Positions 1 to 8,014 of a stretch of DNA of 18,917 nt are shown here, one piece after another. How positions within the stretch are numbered: the first letter of the stretch is position 1; every line of letters starts with the position of its first letter. Position numbers and translations under genes: made by a program. The DNA is taken from assembly GCA_934167135.1 (NCBI GenBank), contig CAKPKI010000024.1:1-18917 (forward strand), in the 5' to 3' direction. The notes beneath the pieces were generated by a model that searched no databases, was not told the origin of the DNA, and saw only the letters and a list, made by a program, of their open reading frames with translations. Source of the stretch: an uncultured Clostridia bacterium (GTDB lineage: Bacteria; Bacillota; Clostridia; TANB77; CAG-508).

Positions 1-455
1 TTGAAATAATTAGAAAGATGACTATAATGAATAGTCATGGAGATTATAGTGTTCAACAACTAATTTATAATGATGATAATGGAAAAACAACTGTAATTGA
101 TTTTGAAACAGCAAAAAAATTACCAATAATTTGGGAAGTAATGAGATCATATAGTTATATTGATGAAGAAGTAAAAAATGGGAAAATAAATATAGATACA
201 TTAGTGGAATATGTTAAAGAATTTACAAAATACATACAATTAAATGAGTATGATTTAAAATATGCACCACAAATATATTTGATTCAAATTGTAAGTAGTC
301 CTTTTGGTTATAAGCAATATAATGATGATTATGAAAAAACAGGGTTACTAGAATTTGCATTATTTAGAACTAATTTGTGTAGATATTTATATAATAATTC
401 GAAAGAAATAAGTACAAGATTACAAAAAGAAGTTAATAGTTATACTAAAGTATAA
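1..455 (+). CDS. APH-fold (aminoglycoside phosphotransferase family) small-molecule kinase, 5' end outside window
   Basis: C-terminal part of a kinase of the APH/choline-kinase fold. The frame is open through base 3 with no stop, so the ATG at 18 is almost certainly internal. The visible part starts just before the catalytic loop (Ser-His-Gly-Asp-Tyr-Ser), followed by the metal-binding strand Val-Ile-Asp-Phe-Glu. It then follows the complete paralogue at 6977-8011 to the end: shared landmarks are WE(V/I)xRSYSYID, LNEYD, YLIQ and the final (Y/F)RTN(L/I)C stretch, with roughly half the aligned residues identical by eye. The family phosphorylates hydroxyls of small molecules (sugars, choline, amino alcohols) with ATP in the cytoplasm. 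The substrate is unknown, and the context argues for a sugar or polyol rather than an antibiotic. The gene ends 17 bases before a strong hairpin terminator. Confidence 0.8.
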   Translation, partial: EIIRKMTIMNSHGDYSVQQLIYNDDNGKTTVIDFETAKKLPIIWEVMRSYSYIDEEVKNGKINIDTLVEYVKEFTKYIQLNEYDLKYAPQIYLIQIVSSPFGYKQYNDDYEKTGLLEFALFRTNLCRYLYNNSKEISTRLQKEVNSYTKV

Positions 456-472
456 AAAATAAAATGACAAAG

Positions 473-517
473 GATACAAATAAACAGGTTGAAAAGTTTT
501 TATTTGTATCTTTTTTT
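473..517 (+). terminator. Intrinsic terminator after the first kinase gene
   Basis: A perfect 12-bp stem pairs 473-484 (GATACAAATAAA) with 499-510 (TTTATTTGTATC) around a 14-base loop, followed by seven T residues (511-517). It lies only 16 bases before the start codon of the next gene, leaving no room for a promoter after it. It may therefore act as a partial terminator or attenuator inside the operon. Confidence 0.85.
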
Positions 518-533
518 AGAAAGAGGATTATAA

Positions 534-1430
534 ATGAAAAAATATGATTTACATATACATTCAAAGTTTTCAGATGGTGATTATTCAGTAGAAGAAATTG
601 TTTCAAAAGTAAAAGAGTGTGGAATAGACATATTTTCAATTACAGATCATGATAATATAGAGAGTATAAAAGCAATGGAAAATGTGGATAAAAATGGATT
701 AATATATATTCCTGGTGTTGAGATATCTTGTGAAAAAGATAATTATAGAATGCATATATTAGGTTATAATGTTGATGCCAATAATGAGGAATTGATACAA
801 CTACTTCAGAATATGAAATTGAGAAAAAATTTAAGAAATTTAGAAATAATACAGCAGTTGAAAGAAAAATTCGGAATTATTATATCAAAGGATGAAACTG
901 AAAAACTTTTAACAGCCAAAAATTTTGTGGGACAAACTACAATAGCAAGATTGCTGACTAAAAATGGAATTATTCCAAATACTCAATATGCATTTCAGAA
1001 TTATTTTAAATATATGGATTTAAAGACACCTGCAACTGCACCTTTAGAACAAGCAATTAATACAATACATTCGGCAGGAGGATATGCTGTTTTGGCACAT
1101 CCAATTTCATTAGAAAAAACATATGGAGTTAATATAGAAGATATATTTGGAATGTTTAAAAATGCCCAAATAGATGGAATAGAAATATTTAATTCAAAAC
1201 ATTCATTAAGTGATATAAAAAGATATTTAAAGTTAGCTAAAAGAGAAAACATACTTGTAAGTGGTGGGTCTGACTTTCATGGGGAAATAATGAAACCCAA
1301 TGTTAAGTTGGGAGGATTATCAAGGGATGGAACTGAAAAGGAACATCATTATAAAATGACAATATTATCTAAATGTATAGAAAAGAACAGAATTAAAGAT
1401 GTTTATGATGGAGATGAAATTGAGATATGA
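534..1430 (+). CDS. PHP-domain phosphoesterase (TrpH/YciV type)
   Basis: A 298-residue protein that is a complete PHP-domain metallophosphoesterase of the group that includes the nucleoside 3',5'-bisphosphate phosphatase/RNase AM (TrpH, YciV). The metal-binding motifs are all visible: His-Ile-His (7-9) followed by Ser-Asp-Gly, Thr-Asp-His-Asp (37-40), Gly-Val-Glu-Ile (61-64), His74 in HILGY, an Ala-His-Pro near 188, and Gly-Gly-Ser-Asp-Phe-His-Gly near the C-terminus. The family removes phosphate from small phosphorylated compounds or oligonucleotides using two or three metal ions. The start at 534 has the RBS AAGAGGA at 521-527. The gene overlaps the next by 4 bases (ATGA), indicating translational coupling. 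Its place in a kinase-rich operon suggests a phosphorylated metabolite as substrate, though a housekeeping nucleotide role cannot be excluded. Confidence 0.88.
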   Translation: MKKYDLHIHSKFSDGDYSVEEIVSKVKECGIDIFSITDHDNIESIKAMENVDKNGLIYIPGVEISCEKDNYRMHILGYNVDANNEELIQLLQNMKLRKNLRNLEIIQQLKEKFGIIISKDETEKLLTAKNFVGQTTIARLLTKNGIIPNTQYAFQNYFKYMDLKTPATAPLEQAINTIHSAGGYAVLAHPISLEKTYGVNIEDIFGMFKNAQIDGIEIFNSKHSLSDIKRYLKLAKRENILVSGGSDFHGEIMKPNVKLGGLSRDGTEKEHHYKMTILSKCIEKNRIKDVYDGDEIEI

Positions 1431-2500
1431 AAAATATAGAGTGCAATTTGCCTGATATTAATTTTAATATTAGGGTGGATGAAAAAAATTACGATAGAGT
1501 TATAAAGAAAATTAATGAATCAATAATACCTTGTGAAAGAAATATTGAAAAAACAATAACAATTGAATATATAGTAGACTCAGAAAGATTTTCAAAAATG
1601 TTGAACTTGATAAATAATAGTACAGGGATTTTCTATGATAGTTTTAAAAATCAAAAACATAAAGAAGTAAAACTAAATAATGAATATTATTATTTAGTTG
1701 ATACACAAGAGTATATAGGAAATAAAATTGATGATGAACATTATAAGATAATAGTAAAAGAAAATACAGAAACTTCGGCTAATTGGATTGTTAGAATAAT
1801 AAGAGAATTATATTTAAGAGAGAAAGAGGACAAGGGATATTTCTTTATGCATGGTACAGCACTTGAGATACATAATAAAGGAATTATGATATTAGGAACA
1901 AGTGGAAGTGGAAAAACAACTTTAGCAGTTAAATTATTAGAGTTGGATGAAATTAAAAAATTTCTTTCAAATGATAGAGTGTTTGTAAATGAAAAGTTAC
2001 AAATGGATTATTTTCCACAAGCAGTTACCTATGCGATGGGAACTGTAAAAAATAATAAGAGATTAAATCAGTATTTTATAAATAATAGAATTTTAGAAAA
2101 AAGAAAAAGAATTAGTTATGAAGAGGCTGAAAATAATATTGATTGTAATACACCATTAACTGATGTGGCAAAAGTTTTTGATTATACAGAAATGAAAGCA
2201 AGAACAAAACTTGATTATATAATATATCCAAGATTTGATATAAATACAGAAAAATTAGAAATTTTAGAAATGACAGATGCTGAAAAAGAAGAATTATTAG
2301 AAATAACTAATTTTACACCAAATGATACAGAATCCTTGCGAAAGATTTGGATAAGAAAAAGAAAAACAAAGGAAAAAGAAATTTTGGATTATAAAAAGAG
2401 GTTAAATAAAAAAATAATGAAAGAGGTGAAAATAAAAAAAATAAAATATGGTGTAAATACGAAAGCAGAAGAAATTTTAAAAATATTAGAGGAGGGATAA
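1427..2500 (+). CDS. HPr kinase/PEPCK-like P-loop kinase (long form)
   Basis: A 357-residue protein with a Walker A motif Gly-Thr-Ser-Gly-Ser-Gly-Lys-Thr-Thr at 157-165, preceded by Phe-Met-His-Gly (140-143) and followed by Ser-Asn-Asp-Arg at 181-184. This is the order seen in the HPr kinase/phosphorylase C-terminal fold and its 'HprK-related' relatives found in biosynthetic clusters. It is not a canonical HprK: the signature after the P-loop is only partly kept, the N-terminal 130 residues are unlike HprK, and there is a long Lys-rich tail. The second HprK-like gene at 6204-6974 shares the Phe-Met-His, Asn-Lys-Gly-Ile and P-loop layout. The reaction is probably ATP-dependent phosphorylation of a small molecule or protein hydroxyl; the target is unknown. 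Its start lies inside the previous stop (ATGA). The RBS GGAGGG of the next gene sits at its 3' end. Confidence 0.72.
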   Translation: MKNIECNLPDINFNIRVDEKNYDRVIKKINESIIPCERNIEKTITIEYIVDSERFSKMLNLINNSTGIFYDSFKNQKHKEVKLNNEYYYLVDTQEYIGNKIDDEHYKIIVKENTETSANWIVRIIRELYLREKEDKGYFFMHGTALEIHNKGIMILGTSGSGKTTLAVKLLELDEIKKFLSNDRVFVNEKLQMDYFPQAVTYAMGTVKNNKRLNQYFINNRILEKRKRISYEEAENNIDCNTPLTDVAKVFDYTEMKARTKLDYIIYPRFDINTEKLEILEMTDAEKEELLEITNFTPNDTESLRKIWIRKRKTKEKEILDYKKRLNKKIMKEVKIKKIKYGVNTKAEEILKILEEG

Positions 2501-2503
2501 AAT

Positions 2504-3292
2504 ATGAGATTAGCAGTAGTTGCAGATGAAATAGGAACATCTATTGAAGAACAAATAGAAAGTTTAAAAAAAGCAAATATTTCAAATATTGAATTAAGAA
2601 AAATTGATGATAAATATTTGTGGGAATTTTCAAAAGAGGAATTAATAAATTTTAAGAAAATTTTAGATAGAGAAAATATAAAGGTTATAACATTAGATAG
2701 TCCAGTTGGAAAGAAACCGATACCATATGAAAGAAAAATGGAATTGTTTGATATTTATTTAGATATTTGTGACATATTTGAAAGTGAGTATATAAGAATA
2801 TTTTCTAATTTAGGTAGAAACATTGAGGAAAACGAAATAAAAGAAAATTTAAAGAGATTATGTGAAAAGGCTGACAAAAGAAATATAAAATTGCTAATGG
2901 AAAATGAAAGAAAAACTTATGCTGAAAGTCCTGTTGATTGTTTAAATCTGATGAAAGAAGAAAAAAACATAAATATAATATTTGATTTATCAAATGCTTT
3001 TCTTGAAGGATACAATGTGTTTGAAGAATATGAAAAATCAAAAAGTAGAATAACATACATACACTTGAGAGATTTTGATAATAAAGCAAATAAATATGCT
3101 CATTTAGGTCAAGGAGATATAGGAATTGAAAAATTTATGAAAGTCATAAAAAACGACAACTTTGAAGGGGTAATTTCAATTGAAACTCATTTGCCAATGA
3201 ATGAAAGTGGAGAAACAAAACAGGAATTATTTTTGAAATCTATAAATTTATTTTATGATATTTTAGAAAAATTAAAAATAAAAATTCAATAG
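2504..3292 (+). CDS. Sugar phosphate isomerase/epimerase-like TIM-barrel protein
   Basis: A 262-residue protein of the xylose-isomerase-like/AP-endonuclease-2 TIM-barrel superfamily. Length and layout fit: a first strand Leu-Ala-Val-Val-Ala-Asp-Glu, then Ile-Glu-Leu-Arg, and the expected acidic and His metal ligands late in the barrel (Met-Glu-Asn-Glu near 142, Phe-Asp-Leu-Ser near 160, Ile-His-Leu-Arg-Asp near 186, Gly-Gln-Gly-Asp near 201, Ser-Ile-Glu-Thr-His near 224). Relatives isomerise or epimerise keto sugars, inosose or hydroxypyruvate, or dehydrate inosose. The exact substrate cannot be read from sequence. The start at 2504 has a perfect RBS (GGAGGG at 2491-2496). It sits between a kinase and an NAD-dependent enzyme, consistent with one step in a sugar or cyclitol pathway. 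Confidence 0.82.
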   Translation: MRLAVVADEIGTSIEEQIESLKKANISNIELRKIDDKYLWEFSKEELINFKKILDRENIKVITLDSPVGKKPIPYERKMELFDIYLDICDIFESEYIRIFSNLGRNIEENEIKENLKRLCEKADKRNIKLLMENERKTYAESPVDCLNLMKEEKNINIIFDLSNAFLEGYNVFEEYEKSKSRITYIHLRDFDNKANKYAHLGQGDIGIEKFMKVIKNDNFEGVISIETHLPMNESGETKQELFLKSINLFYDILEKLKIKIQ

Positions 3293-3308
3293 TATAAGGA
3301 GAAATGAA

Positions 3309-4751
3309 ATGGAAAGAGTTTATTATGATATAGTTGATAGCTTCGCAAAAGATTTAGAAAAAAATTTAAAAAGAAAAATTGAAATAAATGAGAAAGAAAA
3401 CAAGATAAAAATAGAAAATGAAATTATTAGGTATGAAGAAAAAGATATTGGTGTTAGGAGTTTTTCTGTTCCATATTTTGTTGAAAAACAAACTGTTGTT
3501 AATTATGATGGGAATGATAAAGAACTAATAAATAAAATAAAAGATATTTGTACTGCATATACAGACAATGAAATAGAGGCAATAGAAGAAACAATGCCAA
3601 TTTTGAAGAAGTATTCAGAAGAAAGAAAGGAAAATCTTAAAGGAGTAGCAATCATATGGAGAGATCATTTCTTAGAAGAAAATGTTGGATTATTAACTTC
3701 AATGGTGAGAATGGGAGTGAAACCAGAAGATGTACTTGCAATAGATAAAGGAGATAGTACGAAACATAGAGAAGAAATTACGGCAACATTTAGAAAGTTA
3801 GGATATCAAGTTGACGTATTGGATAATACAGCTGTTGCAAATGATATTCTTATAGAAGATGGAAAAAGATTAATAAGAGAATTTATTGACAAAAGAAAAG
3901 ATAAAAAAATTGTTATTTTGGATGATGGTGCAATAGTATCAAGAATACTAACATTGCACAATTATGAAAACGTTGAGGCATTTGTTGAGTTAACTGTGAC
4001 TGGATTAAAAAGAATAGGTGAATTAAATGAAAACGAATTACCTTATCCAGTATTAAATGTTGCAAAATCAAAATTAAAAAGGTTTATTACATATAAAGAA
4101 ATAGCAAATACAATTTTTACAAGAAGTATTGAGTTATTAGCAGGTGAAAAATTAGTTGGAAGAACTGTAATACAATTAGGATATGGTGATTTGGGAGAAG
4201 TTTTAGCAGATAGATACAGTCAATATGGTGCAAGAGTTATAGTAATAGAGCCAGACGTAATGAAATGTATAGAGGCATCAGAAAAAGGATTTACAACATT
4301 TAGAACATTAGAAGAAGCAGTAAAATATGATAAACCATTTCTTATTGTAGGAGCGAGTGGATATAATAGTATTAGTAAAGAAGTTATAGAACAATTAGAA
4401 GATGGAACATTTATTACATCAGGAGCAACAGCAGACCTTAATATATTTAAAGAATATGAAAAAGAGGGATATAAATATAAAGCAATTCCTAGATATGGCA
4501 CTCAATATGAAATTAATGGCAAAAAGATAACTGTATTAGGAAATGGAAGGTCAGTAAATTTATTTGATTCTGAAGCTATTCCAAATAGGTCAAATGATAT
4601 ATTTAAAGCAAGTCAGTTGGTGGTTACAGATAAAATAATAAATGGAAATGATGATTTAAAGAATCAAGTAGAGTTAGATATAGTAGACAAATGGATTGAT
4701 GAATCAAATATTCTTGAAGAATATTATAATCTTTATTTCAAGAGAAAGTAG
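3309..4751 (+). CDS. S-adenosylhomocysteine hydrolase-like NAD-binding protein, divergent
   Basis: A 480-residue protein whose middle and C-terminal parts follow the SAH hydrolase layout. Landmarks are Leu-Lys-Gly-Val-Ala-Ile (110-115), Ile-Leu-Asp-Asp-Gly (203-207), a Phe-Val-Glu-Leu-Thr-Val-Thr-Gly stretch (225-232), the NAD motif Gly-Tyr-Gly-Asp-Leu-Gly (291-296) with Glu314 ending the second Rossmann strand, and Gly-Asn-Gly-Arg-Ser-Val-Asn-Leu (411-418), matching the enzyme's 'xxGRxVNL' signature. The substrate side is degraded: the Lys of the catalytic Lys/Asp pair may be kept (Lys257), but its Asp partner and the usual SAH-binding His-x-Thr near the C-terminus are not evident. The N-terminal 100 residues are unlike SAH hydrolase. 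It may use bound NAD for oxidation-elimination chemistry on another substrate. Position between an isomerase and a PHP-dehydrogenase fusion supports a biosynthetic rather than methyl-cycle role. Confidence 0.78.
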   Translation: MERVYYDIVDSFAKDLEKNLKRKIEINEKENKIKIENEIIRYEEKDIGVRSFSVPYFVEKQTVVNYDGNDKELINKIKDICTAYTDNEIEAIEETMPILKKYSEERKENLKGVAIIWRDHFLEENVGLLTSMVRMGVKPEDVLAIDKGDSTKHREEITATFRKLGYQVDVLDNTAVANDILIEDGKRLIREFIDKRKDKKIVILDDGAIVSRILTLHNYENVEAFVELTVTGLKRIGELNENELPYPVLNVAKSKLKRFITYKEIANTIFTRSIELLAGEKLVGRTVIQLGYGDLGEVLADRYSQYGARVIVIEPDVMKCIEASEKGFTTFRTLEEAVKYDKPFLIVGASGYNSISKEVIEQLEDGTFITSGATADLNIFKEYEKEGYKYKAIPRYGTQYEINGKKITVLGNGRSVNLFDSEAIPNRSNDIFKASQLVVTDKIINGNDDLKNQVELDIVDKWIDESNILEEYYNLYFKRK

Positions 4752-4759
4752 GAAAAGTA

Positions 4760-6214
4760 ATGGAAGATATGCATATGCATTTAAAAAAGGGTGTAACAGA
4801 TATAACAATAATGCAAAAATATGTTGAAAAATGTAAGGAGATGAAATTAAATAAAGTTTTGTTTTTAGATCATGGCAATAGGATGTCTCCAAAACACACA
4901 CCTGTTTTAAATGAACCAAAAGTTATTAAAAAGTTTTTTGAAAACATAAAAATTGTAAGGGAAAATAATTCTGATATAGAAATTAATGCAGGTATAGAAA
5001 GTGATTTTTCATATGATGAAGAATTCAAAGAAAAAGAAATTGAAATATTAAAAAGTTATCCATTTGATTATGTTATAGGTTCAGTACATGGAATGGAAAA
5101 AGCAGAGTATATGGATTATTTACAAGCAAATATAGATATGATTAAAACATATCCAATTAATATTATAGGACATTTAAAATTAAGAAAAGAGTATGAACAA
5201 TATAAAGGAAAAATTGAAGAGATAGTGAAATTAGCAACTGAAAAAAATTTAATGTTTGATATTAATACAAGTGAGCGTTCTAGGTGGAATATACAACAAT
5301 TAGAATATATGTTAAATTTATTTAAAAAATATGGAACTCAATATACATTAGGAAGTGATGCTCATAGCATTGAGGAAATAGGCTATCATATTGAGGAAGA
5401 ATATATAAAAATTAATAAAATATTAAATCAAGCTGAAAGAGATATTGAATATACTGTAGTTTCAAGAGGTACGGAAAAAGCAGGGAGCAAGGGGTATATA
5501 GGAATAACAAAAGTAGAAAATAATAAGAGATTACTGGTATTAGCTAAACATTTTGATAAATATATTGATACATATAAAGATTCATTTGAAATTCCATCTC
5601 AGTATTCTATTGAAAATATAGCAGTTTCAAGGTTTGAATTAATGGGAGCAATAACAATAAAACCTATATTAAATATAATAAAAGATAATATTTTAATCAT
5701 AGGATTAGGGAATATAGGTTTTACAGCAATGTTATATTTATTAGAAAATAAGTATAAAAATATATCAATAATAACAAATAGAATTGAAAAATATCAGATA
5801 GATGCAATTAATAGATTAAATAAAGAATATGACTCAAACATAAAATTTGTAGATAGTTATGAGACTGATTATGATACATACATAGAAGCTACAGGATGCA
5901 GTGAAGTTATTAAGAATATAGTTGAAACAGCACCTAATTTATCTAAAATTATTTTATTAGGTGTTCCAAGAGAGGAAAAATATTTAATTAATCCATTAGA
6001 CATTAACAGAAAGAATTTTATTTTTATAGGTGGTCATGAATTAAATGGACACACTATTGACCAAAGAAGAGAAATCTTTAAAGAAATATTGAAAATAAAT
6101 AGTAAAAAAGAACTCAAACCATTTGTTAATATACATCATGCCCAAAAAGGTATTATAGAAAAAGTATTAGATTGTAAAGAAAATTTTATAGAGGTAATAA
6201 AATATGATTTATAA
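4760..6214 (+). CDS. Fusion: HisK-like PHP phosphatase + MDR dehydrogenase-like domain
   Basis: A 484-residue two-domain protein. Residues 1-224 are a PHP domain of the histinol-phosphatase (HisJ/HisK) type: Met-His-Met-His (4-7), Leu-Asp-His-Gly (36-39), Gly-Ile-Glu-Ser-Asp (78-82), Gly-Ser-Val-His-Gly (107-111), Ile-Gly-His-Leu (136-139) and Gly-Ser-Asp-Ala-His (198-202). Residues 225-484 resemble medium-chain dehydrogenases: Ser-Arg-Gly-Thr-Glu (235-239), as in BchC-like members, and Ile-Gly-Leu-Gly-Asn-Ile-Gly (314-320) for NAD(P). The GroES-like half is shortened and lacks the usual zinc Cys and GHE motif. One protein could both dephosphorylate and oxidise or reduce the same intermediate. 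The RBS is AGGA overlapping the previous stop. The 3' end overlaps the next gene by 11 bases. The fusion is read in a single uninterrupted frame. Confidence 0.78.
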   Translation: MEDMHMHLKKGVTDITIMQKYVEKCKEMKLNKVLFLDHGNRMSPKHTPVLNEPKVIKKFFENIKIVRENNSDIEINAGIESDFSYDEEFKEKEIEILKSYPFDYVIGSVHGMEKAEYMDYLQANIDMIKTYPINIIGHLKLRKEYEQYKGKIEEIVKLATEKNLMFDINTSERSRWNIQQLEYMLNLFKKYGTQYTLGSDAHSIEEIGYHIEEEYIKINKILNQAERDIEYTVVSRGTEKAGSKGYIGITKVENNKRLLVLAKHFDKYIDTYKDSFEIPSQYSIENIAVSRFELMGAITIKPILNIIKDNILIIGLGNIGFTAMLYLLENKYKNISIITNRIEKYQIDAINRLNKEYDSNIKFVDSYETDYDTYIEATGCSEVIKNIVETAPNLSKIILLGVPREEKYLINPLDINRKNFIFIGGHELNGHTIDQRREIFKEILKINSKKELKPFVNIHHAQKGIIEKVLDCKENFIEVIKYDL

Positions 6215-6974
6215 AATAAAAGATAAATATTTAGAAGTAATAAGCCATTGCAATGAATATGACGAATATATTTTTAAAAGATTTGGTCAATTTGAAGTTA
6301 TTACTAATAAAAAGACTAATAATTATTTGAAGTTTAATGAAACATCAGTAGAGATAAAAATAAATGATGATTATAAGATTCTAAAAAATAGAATAGTAAA
6401 AACAGATATATATCCAATTATTAATAATGTAATTGCATATTTAATAAACGATGAAAATAATATGTTTATGCATTCATTGGTAGTTAACAAAGAAAATAAA
6501 GGAATATTGATTACTGGAGAATTTGGACAAGGAAAATCAACATTGGCTAAAGAGTTTATAAGTAGTGGATACGAGATAAATTCTACAGACCAAACGTGGT
6601 TAAAATTTAAGGAAAATAATTTATATCAAAAGTTAGGTTCAAGTTTTGATATAGAAAATGGAAAAATAAAAACTTTAAAACCAGAACAATACAAAAAAGA
6701 AATAAGAATAAATAAAATAATTAGGATAATAGGATTATGTGATAATGGAAAAACACAAGTAAATATTAATAATAATAAATATTATATAGTAAAAAATCTA
6801 GCTCCTTTCTGCTATTGGAGTTATATGATGCCTTTATTCACAGATAATGTGAAACTATACAATACAAATATTTTTACAAAACAATTTTTAAATAAAATAG
6901 ATGAAAGAAAAATACTTAATCTTGAAGTTAGAGGGGACAAAAGAGAAATAATAAAGGAATTAGAGGAGATATAA
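6204..6974 (+). CDS. HPr kinase-like P-loop kinase (short form)
   Basis: A 256-residue protein with Walker A Gly-Glu-Phe-Gly-Gln-Gly-Lys-Ser-Thr at 105-113, preceded by Met-Phe-Met-His (87-90) and Asn-Lys-Gly-Ile, and followed by Ser-Thr-Asp-Gln (127-130) at the place of the HprK acidic pair. It matches the same core as the 357-residue protein at 1427-2500 but is shorter at both ends. The family transfers phosphate to a hydroxyl on a protein Ser or a small molecule; no HPr or PTS gene is nearby. The start at 6204 has GAGGTAA at 6191-6197. It overlaps the upstream fusion gene and is 2 bases from the following APH kinase, so the HprK-like and APH kinases are probably made together. Target unknown. 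Confidence 0.7.
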   Translation: MIYKIKDKYLEVISHCNEYDEYIFKRFGQFEVITNKKTNNYLKFNETSVEIKINDDYKILKNRIVKTDIYPIINNVIAYLINDENNMFMHSLVVNKENKGILITGEFGQGKSTLAKEFISSGYEINSTDQTWLKFKENNLYQKLGSSFDIENGKIKTLKPEQYKKEIRINKIIRIIGLCDNGKTQVNINNNKYYIVKNLAPFCYWSYMMPLFTDNVKLYNTNIFTKQFLNKIDERKILNLEVRGDKREIIKELEEI

Positions 6975-6976
6975 TA

Positions 6977-8011
6977 ATGATAGAGGAAACGACTTTTTCT
7001 GATAATGAAATACGAATAGAGTTGAATAAAAGGTATGGAATAAATGTTGATGCAATAGAAAAAATAAACAAAGGAACTGCAAATATATATAAAGTTACTT
7101 CGCATAAAGAAGAGTTTATATTAAAAGAATTTCAATCAAAATATTCAAAGGAAAATGTTCTAAAAGAGATAAATGCAATAGAATATTTAAGAAAAAATTC
7201 AGAAGTACCATTGCCAATATATTTAAAAAACAATAATAATGAATTTTATTTTATACATAAAGGAAAAGTGATAATAGTTCAAAAATTTATAGAAGGACAA
7301 GTTTTTGAAAAAAACAAAGGAAATTATGAGCAAATGTTAGAATCAGCACAATATTTAGGATTGATTATAGAAGGATTTAAAAATTATAAAGTAGATGACA
7401 GTATTAGTATATTAAATTGGTATTCGAATAATGAATTTGAAAAAGCTAATAAAAAATATGATGAGATATTATCTAAATTGGATAATTCAAGAATATCAGA
7501 AAAGATAAAATCAGATATAATTTTTAAAAAAGAATTGTTAGTTAAATTAAGTGAAATTGTTAATGCTGAAGATATAAAAAATATAACACATAAGGTATCA
7601 CATGGAGATTATAGTAGCTTACAATTTATTTATGATAGTAAAAATAAAATAAAAGTTATACTAGATTTTATAAAAATTAAAAGACTACCAGTTGTTTGGG
7701 AAATTGCCAGGTCTTATAGTTATATAGATAAAGAATGTCAAGAAGGTATGATAAATATTGAAAATTTAATTGCATATACAAAACAAGTAGCAAAATTTAC
7801 GAAATTAAATGAGTATGATTTTAAATATTTGCCATATGTATATTTGATACAATTAGCAAGAAGTACATTTGGATATAGTGAGTATTTTAAAAATACAGAG
7901 AATAAAGAAGAATATTTAGAGTTTGCTTTTTATAGGACTAATATTTGTAGAGACTTATATGAAAAAGCAGATGAAATATCAAAAAGGTTATTGGAGTTAA
8001 AAGAGGAGTAA
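6977..8011 (+). CDS. APH-fold small-molecule kinase, complete
   Basis: A 344-residue protein of the APH/choline kinase fold. Visible elements: the N-lobe with Phe-Ile-Leu-Lys (47-50) as the likely ATP-binding Lys and a downstream Glu (Lys-Glu-Ile-Asn, 63-66), the hinge stretch Ile-Ile-Val-Gln-Lys-Phe (99-104), the catalytic loop Ser-His-Gly-Asp (208-211), and the metal-binding Ile-Leu-Asp-Phe (228-231). The Asn normally five residues after the catalytic Asp is Gln here. It resembles CotS/YcsN-type and sugar-hydroxyl kinases more than drug-resistance enzymes. The partial protein at 1-455 is a close paralogue. The RBS GAGGAG lies at 6963-6968. It is 3 bases from the next gene. A likely role is phosphorylation of a sugar or polyol made by the neighbouring dehydrogenases. 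Confidence 0.82.
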   Translation: MIEETTFSDNEIRIELNKRYGINVDAIEKINKGTANIYKVTSHKEEFILKEFQSKYSKENVLKEINAIEYLRKNSEVPLPIYLKNNNNEFYFIHKGKVIIVQKFIEGQVFEKNKGNYEQMLESAQYLGLIIEGFKNYKVDDSISILNWYSNNEFEKANKKYDEILSKLDNSRISEKIKSDIIFKKELLVKLSEIVNAEDIKNITHKVSHGDYSSLQFIYDSKNKIKVILDFIKIKRLPVVWEIARSYSYIDKECQEGMINIENLIAYTKQVAKFTKLNEYDFKYLPYVYLIQLARSTFGYSEYFKNTENKEEYLEFAFYRTNICRDLYEKADEISKRLLELKEE

Positions 8012-8014
8012 AAA

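Noticed and set aside
1428..1430. TGA read as tryptophan (Mycoplasma-type code)
   Set aside because: TGA ends several genes at exactly the expected places, within an ATGA overlap and before terminators, and Trp is encoded by TGG.
4760..6214. Histidinol-phosphatase of histidine biosynthesis
   Set aside because: The PHP half resembles that enzyme group, but no his genes are present and it is fused to a dehydrogenase-like domain, so the substrate is probably different.
6977..8011. Aminoglycoside resistance gene
   Set aside because: Only the APH fold is shared. The Asn of the catalytic loop is altered, and the gene sits inside a long biosynthetic operon with a paralogue, so a metabolic kinase is far more likely.
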